In this document: piece by piece, positions 44,793 to 56,789 of the stretch
Position numbering within the stretch: the first letter of the stretch is position 1
Layout of the letters: each line of letters begins with the position of its first letter
Origin: Isoetes taiwanensis
Taxonomy: Eukaryota; Streptophyta; Lycopodiopsida; Isoetales; Isoetaceae
Direction: 5' to 3'
Assembly (NCBI GenBank): GCA_021234155.1
Contig: JAJEKV010000078.1
Location: 1,612,001-1,676,000, forward strand
DNA: 64,000 bases
Made by a program: the position numbers and the translations under genes
Notes under the pieces: generated by a model
Told to the model about the DNA's origin: nothing
Database searches by the model: none
Seen by the model: the letters and a program-made list of their open reading frames with translations, nothing else

Positions 44793-46140
44793 ACTTGTTC
44801 GAACTGATTGAAGCAGAAGGAACTACTATGAAAAAACCTATTATACCTATGACAGGAACATATAGGCCGGAGATGTCCATCTAGATTGATGTGATATAAG
44901 TTAATAGATAGATTAGAAGTAACCAAACTTTGTATTCAAGCAGCTTATATCAACAAAATAGGTCAAATTTTGACCAAAATAGACCTACTCGGATAACTCT
45001 GCGCCTAAAGGCCTTTCCACAATTTGGAAGAGCCCCTTTGGCTAAAGAAGACTCTCCCCTGCTTTATTGAATTTTTCTTTATCCTTTATTATCTTCAAAA
45101 ATTAAGTTTTTTCTTAGGAATTCTCTTGCTTGGATAGCCCAATTGGGTGGTGGACTTCGGCTTTAAGGGCTGGATTCTATTTCTTGAAGCATCGTTCATT
45201 GTTTATAATCATTTTATGACTATTCTAATGCTAGTAAATTCTTAGAACCTTATCAACTACCTGTACATCTCAGAATTTCATGTAGTGGTGACTATCCTAA
45301 TTCACTCACGACTGCTAAAGATCGTTACTTTCTAGCTGTCTTCTTGATGTAATAAGTGTTCAGCCATCACCATGCTCCATTACAGTCTTAGAAATTTGTA
45401 AACTGTAATAGATTATTTCTTTGTGAATTATGAATTAATTATTAGGTTGCAAACCATTATCTTTGTATCCAGAAAGTGTTTCCTATGATATCTAGCCTTA
45501 ATATTTTTTTAGTTCTTGGGAAAAAATTCATTTCTTGCTAAGTTTTCTTCAGTTGCATTTCAATTCCTGCAAGTCTTGATGAGATTTTTGAGTTACCTGA
45601 TGGGCTAACTCGACATGTCTATAACAATAAAAAACCACTTTGTCGACATTCAATCTTGAGGTCCAATAGCTTTTGGCCACATGGCCAATTTTGGTCAATC
45701 TTCTTTCCTTGCATGTGCAATAAAGATTTCTTGAAATTTCTTGCTGCATCCCGATGACATTACCTACAATTTTACACTTCTACCTGTGATTCTGAGCGCT
45801 AAATTTCGAGGAAGTGATTTTCACATTATAGGGAAGGCCATTTACATGCCTTCCCTAGCATGCCAGCGTGGACAACAAAGGCTATACTACATGCCATCAC
45901 TTAACAACCACCACATCGTAGTCATTGTGATAACCAATATCGAAATTCAGTACTCTCATGCCAAATAGCTCAAGAAGAAGAAGGAGAGCATTTTGTATAT
46001 CCACTTGCAGTTGGTTTATGAAATGCGCACATCACACCAACATTGATTATTGGGTCTTTCCCCACTCACCTACATATAATGCGATCATGTACAAACCCGT
46101 GTATCTAAACTAGTGTGTGTTAAGAGGCAACTACAATCCT
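44793..46140. other. No gene supported
   Basis: AT-rich with short ORFs lacking motifs. Confidence 0.4.
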
Positions 46141-46142
46141 AT

Positions 46143-46636
46143 AACATTAGCAGACTAGAATGCCTACTTGGCTTATCATGTAAGACCAGACCACCACACC
46201 TTTTTGCATTACATTAGTCGTGAACAAGTCTGCCATAAATGCTTTATAGTTGTCCACTATCTGAGGGCCATAAAAATGTGTTAAATACATAAAAGACTGG
46301 AGGAAAATCATGCGATTAATGATCATTGCAGACCAAGAAGAATTATAACAATGCACGTCCTAACTGCTGTGATGGATAGAGAATTATTTTAGAGAAACAT
46401 GCGAAAAGTTGCCTAATAGCAACATGTATCATTTGACAGATAATATCACAAAAAAGGAAGTCTTCCAAGAATATAAAGAGACATGCATTCAGTCTCAGCA
46501 CATCTCTTACTTTGTGGCCACCAAACGGTGGACAACCATATTATTTCTAGCAGACATGTTCACGGTTAATGTAATACAAAAAGGTGTCTCTTTTACATGA
46601 TAAGCCAAGTAGGCATTCTGGTTTGCTAATGTCATA
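46143..46636. repeat. Inverted repeat with ~85-90-bp arms
   Basis: 46143-46235 and 46553-46636 are inverted copies. They share 'catgataagccaagtaggc' followed by 'attct', and 'gttcacg.ctaatgtaat.caaaaagg'. The spacer is about 315 bp. It borders the 3' end of the DUF7869-like relic and may be a hairpin element or a local inverted duplication. Confidence 0.8.
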
Positions 46637-46649
46637 GAATCTTCAGCTT

Positions 46650-49490
46650 GTGAGGGAAGGTATGAGTATGAGGGAAGGTATGAGTTGCTCATACCTTCTC
46701 GCAAAAGCATTTACCACATGTGTAGCAAGCCAATGAATCTTGAGTTTAGCCATTAACCCTTCTTCTTTAATTGGGTTAATAACTTTTGCTATCCAGAATG
46801 GACGCCCTTTTTCATCTTCCTCAGTTGGAAGAGCAATCAACATATCTTTTGTAATTTCTGTGATATTACCCAGAAGTTCATTCTTGCGTCTTACCGATCC
46901 TCTTCCTCCTCTATTGAAGGTGCTACTGCAGCATTGTTTGGACCTCCTCCCTAGTTTTGAGGTTAATGAAATGTATTAGGCCACTCAAAAGGTTCATGCA
47001 ACTATCTTAGACATAGGTTTTGAATCACGATCTTTTGTTCAAGAAAGAAACTTCTCCACCACATTTGATCTTCTTCTAAGAAGTACTTAAAGCGTAAGGA
47101 AATTCCATTTTCAATGGCTTGTAAGGATTTCAATAGGGTGCTTTGCTTTTGCCTTAGAGTCTTTTGGATTTTTTAGAGGAAGTTGCTCTGCATGTTCTAC
47201 CAAGCTAATGTCTGAAACAAATTTGAGGAAGCGCAACCCTCTAGTGGACTCCAGTCCTTAGTTGTGGTGACTTCTTCCCTTGTAAAAAACTTTCTCCATT
47301 CTTCAAGTAAAACTTGATGTGTTGTTGAAAAGTAAGATCATTCAACTTGCTCATATCTTACTCTCTAGTAGCACGCCAAGAGAAAATAAATTCTCTAAAT
47401 TGGTGGTAATATCACCTTGTTATTAAGAATTGTAATTATGAGGTTTGGGTCACCATGCAGATTAGTAGGTTATATAAAAAAATTCCTTGCACTTTAGACT
47501 TCCTTTGAAGACCATTGCTTCTGCAAGGTGGACCTCACAAAACATTCCTTTAGTATATGTTTTGGAATATTTAGGAAATGAGGTAGAGTTGTCTTTTTCT
47601 GATCTATTCCATCAATTACAATAGACATATACTATAGTGGACGTTCAAGAGCTTTTTTCCTATGCTTAGCAAGCTTTCTTCTCTCGGCTACTTGCTGTTC
47701 ACGATGTCCAACAAGGTTCTGTTTGCACAATATCTGTTGAAGAAATCGAGTCAAAATAACTCTGTGAAGCAAACACAAGAATTAAAAAGTTCTTTCGACC
47801 TCTATCTTTGCAGTTTCTCTTTGACTCTTTAATTCTGCATACCCTGAGCACACAAACATTCTATGCTTATGAGGAATTTTCACAAGACCGAATTCACCTT
47901 TCCACAGTCCATTTGCAATTGAAACTAGAAATTGATGAGCCATCAAATCAGGAGGAAGGTTAGGAATTGAAAACTAGCAGGACATTTTCAATGCACTAAA
48001 TATACTAGGAGAAAACCCAGGAGAATAATACTGATACATCAAATAACCACCATCAAGTGGATCAATCCCTCTAGACACCAAACTATCCACTGCATCACTA
48101 CTCTCAAACGTAATCAAAGCCATATTTTTTTGTCAATAACTTGATACATTGAGAAGGGGAGAGCTGAAGATGCCACAATAAATGAGCCACCCATATATGA
48201 AGTCGCATAAGATCTAGGCTATTACCAGTAAAATATCCAATTACTGCATGTGAAGATAAATTCTAAGCACATCTAATATGTGCCTGATGATCCACTTCCA
48301 CCACAAGAATTCCAGAAGCTTGAACAACATTTTGACAATCAGACTAGTAAAACAGGAGGAATATTCCTTTTGCTCCCGTTTAGATGACTTGCTCCCGTTT
48401 AATACACAATCGTATTTTCTGTTCTTCCTTTTCAGTCTAAAGCTATGCTCTAAGATCAGCAATGGCAGTATTATGCTGCAGTCGCGCACTGTGAATGCAT
48501 GATTCCATATCCTGATTGACAACTTGTAATTGCTGCTTTTCCCTATGAATTGAATCAACAGAATCCAACTGAATTGAGTTTCTCTTGTAAGTCTTGGAAT
48601 TGCAAATTACAACTCTGAACAATTTGTTGGTACTCATAAAGATCTGGAGTGGATGAATAGGCATGGCGGGCCTATGTTCCTTGATAGTAAATGGCTGAGA
48701 AGGCTGAGTCTAGGAAGTAGATCGACATCTAACCGTACCGGAGGAGGTGCCTATGACTTCAATAACACGCTGGACAAAAGGTTGCCTTGTATTTTGAGGA
48801 GGTGGAGTCTGAGGCACTTCCTACACTAGGACAGTTTGCTATTCAACTTGAATTTGTTCATAAAAAAGGTTTCTAATAGGACTGATAGCATGAGGTATCT
48901 GACGGATAGGGGGTCCTGACTATGTGAATTTTAGGAAGAAGATGAACCAGGAGGTAGACTTATAGAATTGAGTGCTTTGGGAACCAAACAATGGTTAATG
49001 AGAACCTAAAAGTGGGCTCCCATGGCCATATTGTGGCCTTCAATTTCTGTGTCCTTCCTCAGATGCTTCAATTCCTAGGGAAGATGATGAAGTAGCCAAC
49101 CTGACCAATCGATATTGTGTTGACTATGGATGGCGACAATGCAAATATGATAGAAATTCTTGTTGATGTGGTGTTCTTCACACTATGGCCAAAAATTTAC
49201 GCCAAAAACACCTCACAAAACCATCATGCGATTCATCTACAAACTCAAGTCTGATTTTTGTGTCATGGACTTCATACCAATTGAAGAAACATCAAAAGTT
49301 AAATTTCAGCGTCATCAACGATAGTCTTGAAACCTGTACCGCGATGAACTAAATGGGCAACAAACTGAATCATCTGAGCCAGTTTGGGGTTGTAAGTTTC
49401 TGATATAGAAAATCTTCAAGGCCATTCTGCAGCGATCTGGCGATCAGCATCCGTGAAAGTATATGGAGTGGCAGTAAAATTAGCAGTCAT
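46650..49490 (-). pseudogene. DUF7869-like transposon protein relic
   Basis: Many minus-strand frames join into one decayed ORF. The possible start at 49490 reads MTANFTATPYTFTDADRQIA then PKLAQMIQFVAHLVHRGTGF. A helical Gln-rich part lies at about 48600-48440 (HREKQQLQVVNQDMESCI). The core is at 47760-47540: HREQQVAERRKLAKHRKKAL, YMSIVIDGIDQKKTTLPHF, then TNLHGDPNLIITILNN (about 47465). A later part reads FYLKNGESFLQGKKSPQL and WSPLEGCASSN (about 47310-47225). The end is SSTFNRGGRGSVRRKNELLG and GRPFWIAKVINPIKEEG...LKIHW (46940-46730). 'IIDGMDQ.KT.+PHF...DPNLT+T+LL' is the signature I associate with DUF7869 proteins; the assignment is from memory. The middle acidic segment appears deleted. 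It is non-functional. Confidence 0.5.
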
Positions 49491-50263
49491 ATAACACACT
49501 CTCAAAGAGTTGAGTATCCATAGGCATTGTTGCATGCAAGAAAGAGGGGCAAGAGGAAGATATCATGTCAATAAATAGAAGCTGGCAGAGATGAAAGAAC
49601 TTTTAAGGCGTACAATGTGCCTGAGTGGCTCGTAGGGGGTTTTTTGGGACCTATTTCCAACGTATATGGTGAAGTTATGGGGTTTTTGGCCACTACTTAG
49701 AGTAAATTTGTATGGAATAGGTCAAATTTGCCTTTTAAAAAAACGCATACAGGAGTGTTTGTGGTCATCCTCTGCATGCACACGACATATCCCTTTTTGT
49801 ATCAGTGCACCCCCAGGATAGCAGCACCACAAAAGTTTCAAGAGCATCTCAAAAGTTCCAAAAAATAATTTCTCTTAACTGCGTGGAAAACTGATGAAGA
49901 CGAATGATCCAATGTGGGACACATGAGCAAGTACAAAACATGATTGACATCTCATGGGAAGGAATGTGTTAATGGCAAAATAAGCAACGTGGTACAGAAA
50001 TATCGAAGATTCGTTCTTTATGAAAATACTTGATGGGGAGACCTTGATGGGAGGGGGATAATTATCCAACATGGGCTGCTTTTTGGAAAGCAGTAGTCAG
50101 ATGGCATATATAAAGAGGTGTCGAGGGAGCAAAGAATCACACAACAAAAAGAGGTGTCGAGGGAGCAAAGAATCACACAACAACTATGCCAAGGAGATAA
50201 ACAATGCCATCTCAGTGTCTGGAATGAATTACATGCCAGATGAATCATTCAGACGTCTGGTAG
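49491..50263. other. No gene; 36-bp tandem duplication
   Basis: 'gaggtgtcgagggagcaaag' occurs at 50115 and 50151 with matching flanks (36-bp period). A plus frame NNAISVSGMNYMPDESFRRL (50194-50255) is coding-like and may continue into the next fragment after a frameshift. Confidence 0.45.
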
Positions 50264-50410
50264 CTGAAAAATCGTAGGATTTCACTTGACGAATGGCTGA
50301 TGGAGGTTGCTAAGAATCCAAATCCAGAATCTAATTATCTGGATGTGGTGTTGCATTTGCGCTGGATGCAATATAAATGTTATATTATTCTACGAGCATG
50401 TGATGCTTGA
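50264..50410 (+). pseudogene. Short coding-like fragment, unrecognised
   Basis: 48 codons without a start: LKNRRISLDEWLMEVAKNPN then PESNYLDVVLHLRWMQYKCY and a stop at 50408. The composition is protein-like. The preceding frame (SGMNYMPDESFRRLVAE) probably belongs to the same protein. No family is recognised. Confidence 0.35.
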
Positions 50411-51477
50411 TATCCTGAATAAAAGTGATAGACAGAATAGAATAAAGTAATAGGCAGCTATATGCTTTTTTATTTATAATCTTCTGGTGTTTTGATATAT
50501 AATGGAAGGACCGATTTTTTAGCCAATTTCTTTGTCTTATTGTCTTGATTTGCATCTGTATAAAATGGTTTGAGTTGGAAACATGATTGAAAATTAAACG
50601 GAATCATTGCAGTGGTCCTATTTTAAGATTCCTTTCAAAAAATCAGCTAAGGCTCTGAAAATAGCATTTTCAGAGTAGAATGCCTCAAAAGCAAAGAACA
50701 CACTTTCAAAAATGCTGATTTTAAAATTTGCTCTCTGTTGATGCTTGATAATTTCAAAATAAGTATTCAAAAATAGGTATATTCAGAAAAGAACAATTTA
50801 GATAGAAAATCAACTATATTAAAATTGCTATTTTTCAGAACACTATGAAAGTTACTACAAAACAGAATTGTGGAAGAGAAGAAAAACAAGGGATATCTTT
50901 TCTACAATAAAGTAGTCATGCATAGTTTTTTTTAAATTTATGAATTCAATTGATAATTGTCTTTAATAGTAGAAGTTTGAGCTTGCTATGTCACAACTAT
51001 TTGCTTATCAGAATCTGTTTCATTCACCTTGTCAATCTCCAAGGACAAAATAGATTGCATCTCATAAACACGGCATTGTCATCAGTGGAACTGCTAGGAG
51101 GTGATTGGACTTCTGATGAAGTGAACTTTGCAAACTCATAAGAACTCTTTAAATCCTAGCTCTTCATTTTCACTAGGCAATGCAGGCAGGGCAGCCAGTC
51201 AAATATTGATAAGAACAACTGCTTCTTTGCCAATGTCCACTGCTAAATTGTTTTTGCCTTCCTTTCATGCACAAGCTATTGTAGTTTTAGAACAAAAAAA
51301 AGGCATCAAATACTCACTGACATGGCATTGAAAACATATTAATCAAATGATCTACAAGCTTCTGAGGTTTCTACTAATGATTAACAATACGACCTTAAGA
51401 AGCTAAATCTCCAAGCTTCTGAAGAATTATTGGAAAACTAAAGATTTTGAAAAATCAGAATATGAAACAGTATTATA
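50411..51477. other. No gene supported
   Basis: AT-rich. A coding-like minus fragment near 51140-51050 (EFAKFTSSEVQSPPSSSTDD) may be a further exon of the unrecognised locus at 51.5-51.8 kb, but no splice model closes. Confidence 0.3.
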
Positions 51478-51790
51478 GTGTTCCATGGCCTCTTTTCATT
51501 TAAACTCCAGTAGTCTGCATGCATGTACTCCAACTTGCTTATTAGTCTTGCACCTCCACCATGACCATGAACATTGGACTTTATCTAAAAAGTAAAGCAT
51601 GAAGATACAAGGCTAGCATTCCAGAATAGAATATAAGATAGTACATACTAAATGCATTTTCATATCCACCTGTTTTACCAAATTGTTCCTTCATAGCATC
51701 TTCAAGAAGTCCATATTGCATGCGCGAGAAGCCTATACACTCTGAGAGTCTAAAAAGTTGATCATCATATCTACTTCCATCTATGTGAAA
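51478..51790 (-). pseudogene. Two exon-like fragments of an unrecognised gene
   Basis: One exon-like segment runs 51785-51652. It follows an acceptor-like 'tttcacatag', reads DGSRYDDQLFRLSECIGFSR, MQYGLLEDAMKEQFGKTGGY, and ends at a donor-like GTATGT. A second starts after 'cttactttttag' at about 51584 and reads SNVHGHGGGARLISKLEYMH, ADYWSLNE. Both look like conserved globular protein, yet the two frames do not join in phase with these splice sites. It is therefore a pseudogene or I have a site wrong. Family unknown. Confidence 0.4.
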
Positions 51791-51829
51791 TCCATAAGAA
51801 ATATCAGCTGAACAAACCACTACTATTCC

Positions 51830-53409
51830 TTAAGATAAAAAAAACTTAAGCCTTTATTTCGTTTGATCTATAATAATTGTTGGACGACTAAATATACAAC
51901 AAACTCAAGATGAGACACAAAACAAGTTATTGTGTAATGTACAACTACAAAAAGCAAATTGAATTCCAGAATAAGGCTGAAGATTAAACATGTAGAGAAA
52001 GCTCTAGAAAATCTACAAGAAAGACATTAACAAATGATGCAACTTCATTATGAACAAGTAAAACACAGCATTTGCTCAAAATGATAAGCAAGAATCAAAC
52101 TCAAAGAGCAGAAACTAGGAAAAAATGAGAGAGGAAGGAGGTTTAACAATGTCTCCATCGTTGCGAAGCAAGCAGAAAAATTGACTTTTAAAGAAAACGT
52201 TTCAACAAAAAAAAAACAAAATCCTATTTTGGAATAGAAGACTTTTATACAAGGAAAAGGCAAAGCTATTCCAGAATAGCGAACTTGCCTTCCATAAAGT
52301 CATATCCAATTTTAGAATTGCCAAAGGAGGATCTTAAGAATAGTTGCGCTATTCTGGAATAGCACGACTTTAATTTCGGGATCCTTTTGTATTCCGGAAT
52401 AGCGCAACTTTACTTGCTCAACACTTTTGAAAGAAGACATATTTTGGAATAGGAAATACGAATTTTATATTGTAAAAATTATGAATTTATACATATATAC
52501 ACATCTTGCTATTGACGCTCATATTTTGAACCGTATAGTAATATGTGGCACCAATGCACGGAGCTTGAAGGAGCTAGCGGAGGCGCAAATTAAAGCGCTC
52601 GTTGCAAATATTCACAATATAGAACTGAATTCGAAGGTGAGCTTTCATGTTGTTATGTTCAGCCGGTACTGCCATAGAGTACAGTGAAAGCAAGCTAGGG
52701 TATACATGAATCGGGACATTACCAGAAGTACACCTGGATACTCAAAGATGATGATGTAGTTCACTTTCGGAGATCATGTTGGTGTTAAGAAGTACCTTAG
52801 ACATTGTCTACTTTCTACTCTAAATCTTAGTACACCTAGTTTTGAATAATGATGTAATTTAGATACTTTAATATACATTTGTGTACTTCCATAGAAGTAC
52901 ACAGAAAGGTACCTGTTAGATAATTTTTTATACATACCCTATCATGCTTTCATCCAGTATAATAGATTTTTTAATGTCCACGAAGACCAAGAGGCCAAAC
53001 GGAGCCAAGTTATCAGGTGGCAGAGCCTGATAAACGGCATAAGAAAAAACATAAAACATGCGAAAAAGGATGCCCAAACCAATCCAATTCATAAAAGGGG
53101 CCACTACGGAGGGCTAATGCAAAACAAACTAAAGTGATCCAAGTGTGACAAACTGCAATATGGCATAAGACATCAAGACGAGGTCATGAAAAAAATTCAG
53201 ATTGAAGCCAAATCGAGTTCCCTAGCGAGGAATGGACATGAACAAGAATGGAAAACCGATAGCATAGGTACGGCTGGGATCAAGCTAGAAAATTAGAAGC
53301 AGATGGTAATGCAGCTATTTATGATGCTAAAAACAAAACTAGCTTGGGCACAAAACCAAAGGTCTAGCATGCCTCCAAGAGCATCTAAACAGGAGAAGGA
53401 AGAGGGCTT

Positions 53410-53410
<1 letters not shown>
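51830..53410. other. No gene; hairpin cluster and one exon-like piece
   Basis: 52270-52440 holds several copies of 'gctattccagaatagc' or its complement 'gctattctggaatagc', each nearly palindromic. 52510-52636 reads NARSLKELAEAQIKALVANI on the plus strand and ends in a good donor (TCGAAG|GTGAGC), so it may be an orphan exon. 52970-53400 is A-rich. Confidence 0.4.

Positions 53411-53440
<30 letters not shown>
53411..53440 (+). repeat. Poly(A) run of 30
   Basis: 30 uninterrupted A residues at the end of an A-rich stretch. This could be the tail of a non-LTR retroelement, but no element body was recognised upstream. Confidence 0.95.
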
Positions 53441-53441
<1 letters not shown>

Positions 53442-54333
53442 AAGGCAAGGAAAGCGGATTGAAGAGGCCGGTTATGGCAGGAACTCCCACTGCCACACAA
53501 AGGCTAAATCTGTGCGGAAACCAAAATGACAATGCTTATGAAAAAAGGAATACAAACCCTATTTTTTGTCCACGGTAAAAACTGAAGATGCTTTTGGCTA
53601 TGGCCTGTCAGATTCTGCATAAATGATCCTGCCTCTGAGCCCTGAACCCCGCCAGATTAACTCCACATTAACCGCTGCCAGATTGACTTCGCCAGACGTG
53701 GGTTATGGCCCATGAACCCTGCCTGATTAACTCCGCCATCGCCAAGCGGCTGCCCATCGGAAGAACTCTGCCATGCCGAAGTCACCCTGCCCTAACCCAG
53801 AAACTTGACCCGAGCCCCACTTTCCTAAAACAAAAAGAAAAATAAATGACACACCTTATAAAACCCACAGCACATTTACTGACATCGGCATAATACTATT
53901 TTGGCATACAGATACCCCCCTAAACCATGCAAAATCATATGTAATACCCGCTCCTTTTTGGGTTGCCCCTAGGGGGCAAACCCTCGTTTATGTGGGTTTG
54001 TGGGTATATCCAGGTATATGCCAGCATATGCCTAAGATATCTTGGTGGATCGCTCCCAAAGCCGATCTGCCGCCAAAGAACCGCGGTCCACCCTCTTCAT
54101 GCCCTCACCGGCATACAAATGCAAAGCGTCCCCTCTCAGGCCTCCAATATGGATATGTGGCTTTAACTGTTGCTTCTAGTGTTATTCTCACTCAATGGCA
54201 AGCCTTTCAGGTTGATACCTTTCTACCTTAGCTCCGTTCCCAAATTTACAGACCAGAAATGTGCTTTTCGCATTTCAATTTTAATGGCATGCAAGTCTTA
54301 ACTTGCCTCCAATTTAGTTCTCACCAATATCCA
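53441..54333. other. No gene supported
   Basis: 53600-53800 repeats 'ctgcctgattaactccgcc'-like phrases ('gccagattaactcc', 'gccagattgacttc'). Plus ORFs at 53963-54231 lack motifs. The missing first exon of the DTC pseudogene was sought here and not found. Confidence 0.35.
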
Positions 54334-54482
54334 TCATTATTTCCTCATCAGGTTGGAGGTTAAGGATTCTATCATTATTTCCTCATCAGGTTGGAGGTTA
54401 AGGATTCTATCCTTATTTCCTAATCAGGTTGGAGGTTAAGGATTCTATCATTATTTCCTCATCAGGTTGGAGGTTAAGGATT
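54334..54482. repeat. 38-bp minisatellite, four units
   Basis: Units start at 54334, 54372, 54410 and 54448, all near 'tcattatttcctcatcagg' followed by 'ttggaggttaaggattcta'. It ends 35 bp before the first recognised exon of the DTC pseudogene. Confidence 0.95.
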
Positions 54483-54517
54483 TCTTATTGTTCTTCTTAA
54501 ATAGCGGTCTATTTCAG

Positions 54518-55730
54518 GTGAGGATTCAACTTGGACAAGGCACTGCAGCTGAAGTGGCGAGAAAAGTGGTGCAGAACGAAGGGTTTGGCGCTCTTTACAA
54601 GGTTCGCCATGCATGTGCTATTTTGGCTTTTATACTTGAATCTTAAATATTCAAGATTGGATTTATCTGCCTAAACTCATCATTTATAAGACTAAGTATA
54701 TAGTTGCACAATTTCTTTGCTATAGAAGCAAAATGGGCATATACGCTTGATATTACTCTTTTAATTCTCATGTCTACTCCTTTACAATTGAAATCACATT
54801 TCATTAAACTCAGGGCTTGTCTGCTGGGTTTTTAAGACAAGCAACATACACTACAGCAAGACTTGGGGCCTTTAAGTAAGTACTTTTAGATGGAGAACAA
54901 GATTAAGCTGACAGGATCATGTAAAATAACTGAATTTGGTATTGTTTATGCAGAGTGATAAATGACTAAAAGCCACAAAGAAGAAATGATGGCAAGCCAT
55001 TGCCTTTGTATAAGAAGGCCCTTTGTGGTCTAATTGCTGGAGCTATTGGAGCTTCTTTTGGAAGCCCTGCTGACTTAGCTCTCATTCGAATGCAAGCTGA
55101 TGCAACATTGCCTCTTGCATAAAGAAGAAATTATCAAAATGCATTCCATGCACTATATAGGATCAGTACTGATGAAGGTGTCCTGCTCTTTGGAAAGGAG
55201 CAGGCCCTACAATTGTGTGTGCTATGGCGTTGAACATGGGGATGCTTGCTTCTTATGATCAAACTGCTAAATTTTTGAGAGATTCTTTGCACTTTACTGA
55301 TGTTCCGACTGTTGTTGGTAAGCCCTTTATGATTGTACTCATGGATATGTTTTGTCATTATGTTCTTTGAGTTTTTAAATGCCATTTTGTTATCCCATTA
55401 TAGGTGCCAAAGGTGGTTTCGGGATTCTTTTTTCGCATGCGGTCTCCCCTTCGACTATGTCAAAACTCAAATACAAAAGATGCAAAATGTCCAGATGGCA
55501 AGTATTCATATCTTTGTCTTTTTGGATTGTGCCCTCACCTTGAAGTTTTATACTGGCTTTGACACTTATTGCATACGAATTGCACCTCACATTATGGTAA
55601 GTCATTTGATTTAGATCAACTGGGTTTTAAAGTATTTTTTCATTGTTGCTTCTGAACAGCTTACTTTGTCATTGCAGATGACTTGGATTTTCCTTAACCA
55701 GATAGAGAAGTTTGAAAAAAAATTAATTTT
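54518..55730 (+). pseudogene. DTC: Mitochondrial dicarboxylate/2-oxoglutarate carrier (DTC) pseudogene with introns
   Basis: Exons with retained splice sites: 54518-54601 (VRIQLGQGTAAEVARKVVQN...ALYK), 54814-54875 (GLSAGFLRQATYTTARLGAF), 54954-55317 (GKPLPLYKKALCGLIAGAIG, SPADLALIRMQADATLPLA, ALNMGMLASYDQTAKFL), 55404-55595 (GLPFDYVKTQIQKMQ, KFYTGF, YCIRIAPHIM) and 55678-55723 (MTWIFLNQIEKFEKKL). These match plant DTC, an inner-membrane SLC25 carrier exchanging 2-oxoglutarate and malate; 'SPADLALIRMQAD' is the family signature loop. Two in-frame stops (after VIND and LPLA), a one-base deletion before LWKGAG and shifts in the fourth exon kill it. Introns are kept, so it arose by DNA duplication. 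The first exon (to 'QPIDMIK') is absent. Confidence 0.85.
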
Positions 55731-56510
55731 TGAAGCGCCTATTTGGTTCAATTCTCTTGCCTGAAACACTATTCTTTGCAGATTTGTGGATCTCAACATT
55801 ATTTTTGGCAAATTCAGCCATAGGAGGGATAGTTTCTAAAGCTCAATGAAAAAGCATTAGGGTAAAAGCAGTTCTCTGAAAGGTTGCCACAATGCTTCTT
55901 GTATGGATTTTGTGCTGCGGCTATAGATATTAAAACTGAGGCGAGCTATTTTGATATGTGCAAGATGTACCAAGTTCTTATGAATGGTATCAGGTGACCT
56001 TTACAATAGGCATTCTTTTTATGACTTTTATTCTTTGCATAAGGTGATGAAATGCCATAAATTTTTTATCTTGTACTGATTTAAAGACTCTTGTATGCTG
56101 CTTCTCTTGATGACTTGTTTTGTTGTGTAATGAGATTCTTGCATGCATTTTGTGTTAGAGTATAGGGGAGAGCTACTTGATCCAAGATGTACTAAATTCT
56201 TGTGAACCATGGTGACAAGGAGCCGTTCTGTTTTATATTTTTTCATTTTTTGCATTCCACAAATGCTCTAAAAATATGATCTAAGAATATCTAGCATTAT
56301 AACAGGGGGTTTTTTCTTGTGTTTTTGTACTAAATAGTATTTCTAGAATGCACCCTTTTGTTAGCCGTTGATTTTAGAAAAGGGGGCAAATCCTGCATTA
56401 GTTTTAGGGTTTTTTTTTTGGGGTTGTGTGGATTAGGGTTTCGTCTGGTTTTTTTTAGGGTTGCTAGTTCGAAGCAGGAATCTACTGCAGATTCCTAGGC
56501 CTATGTTTTA
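55731..56510. other. No gene supported
   Basis: AT-rich. G-rich bursts near 56400-56460 ('tttttttttggggttgtg') precede the EF-hand fragment. Confidence 0.4.
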
Positions 56511-56667
56511 CTTCATGAAAAGGGGAAACGCTTCTACGAGCAGCTTTCAGAAGCAGAGAAGAAAGACAGCGAGAATCTATTTAATAAGTTGGATAAGGAC
56601 CATGATGGGTGGATTACTCGAGCTGATCTCTACTCATCAGTTGGATCCGGCACCGGAACTGGGCTAG
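56511..56667 (+). pseudogene. EF-hand-containing exon fragment
   Basis: Reads GKRFYEQLSEAEKKDSENLF then NKLDKDHDGWITRADLYSS and ends at a donor-like CTAGG|GTAAGT. The loop D-K-D-H-D-G-W-I-T-R-A-D fits a calcium-binding EF-hand (Asp at 1, 3 and 5, Gly at 6, Ile at 8), with Asp instead of the usual Glu at position 12. It stands alone, with no second hand or partner exon. The source gene is unknown. Confidence 0.55.
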
Positions 56668-56789
56668 GGTAAGTGGGTCTTGCTCAAACCGAGGACTTCA
56701 TAGGAAATTTGTGCGGTATACATTGTGGAATGCATTTGAGTATACAGAACCCAGGGCCTCAACAAGGCGGTGACATAGCTCAAGGGCAG

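Noticed and set aside
53303-53578. Poly-lysine ORF
   Set aside because: It is a read-through of the 30-nt A run.
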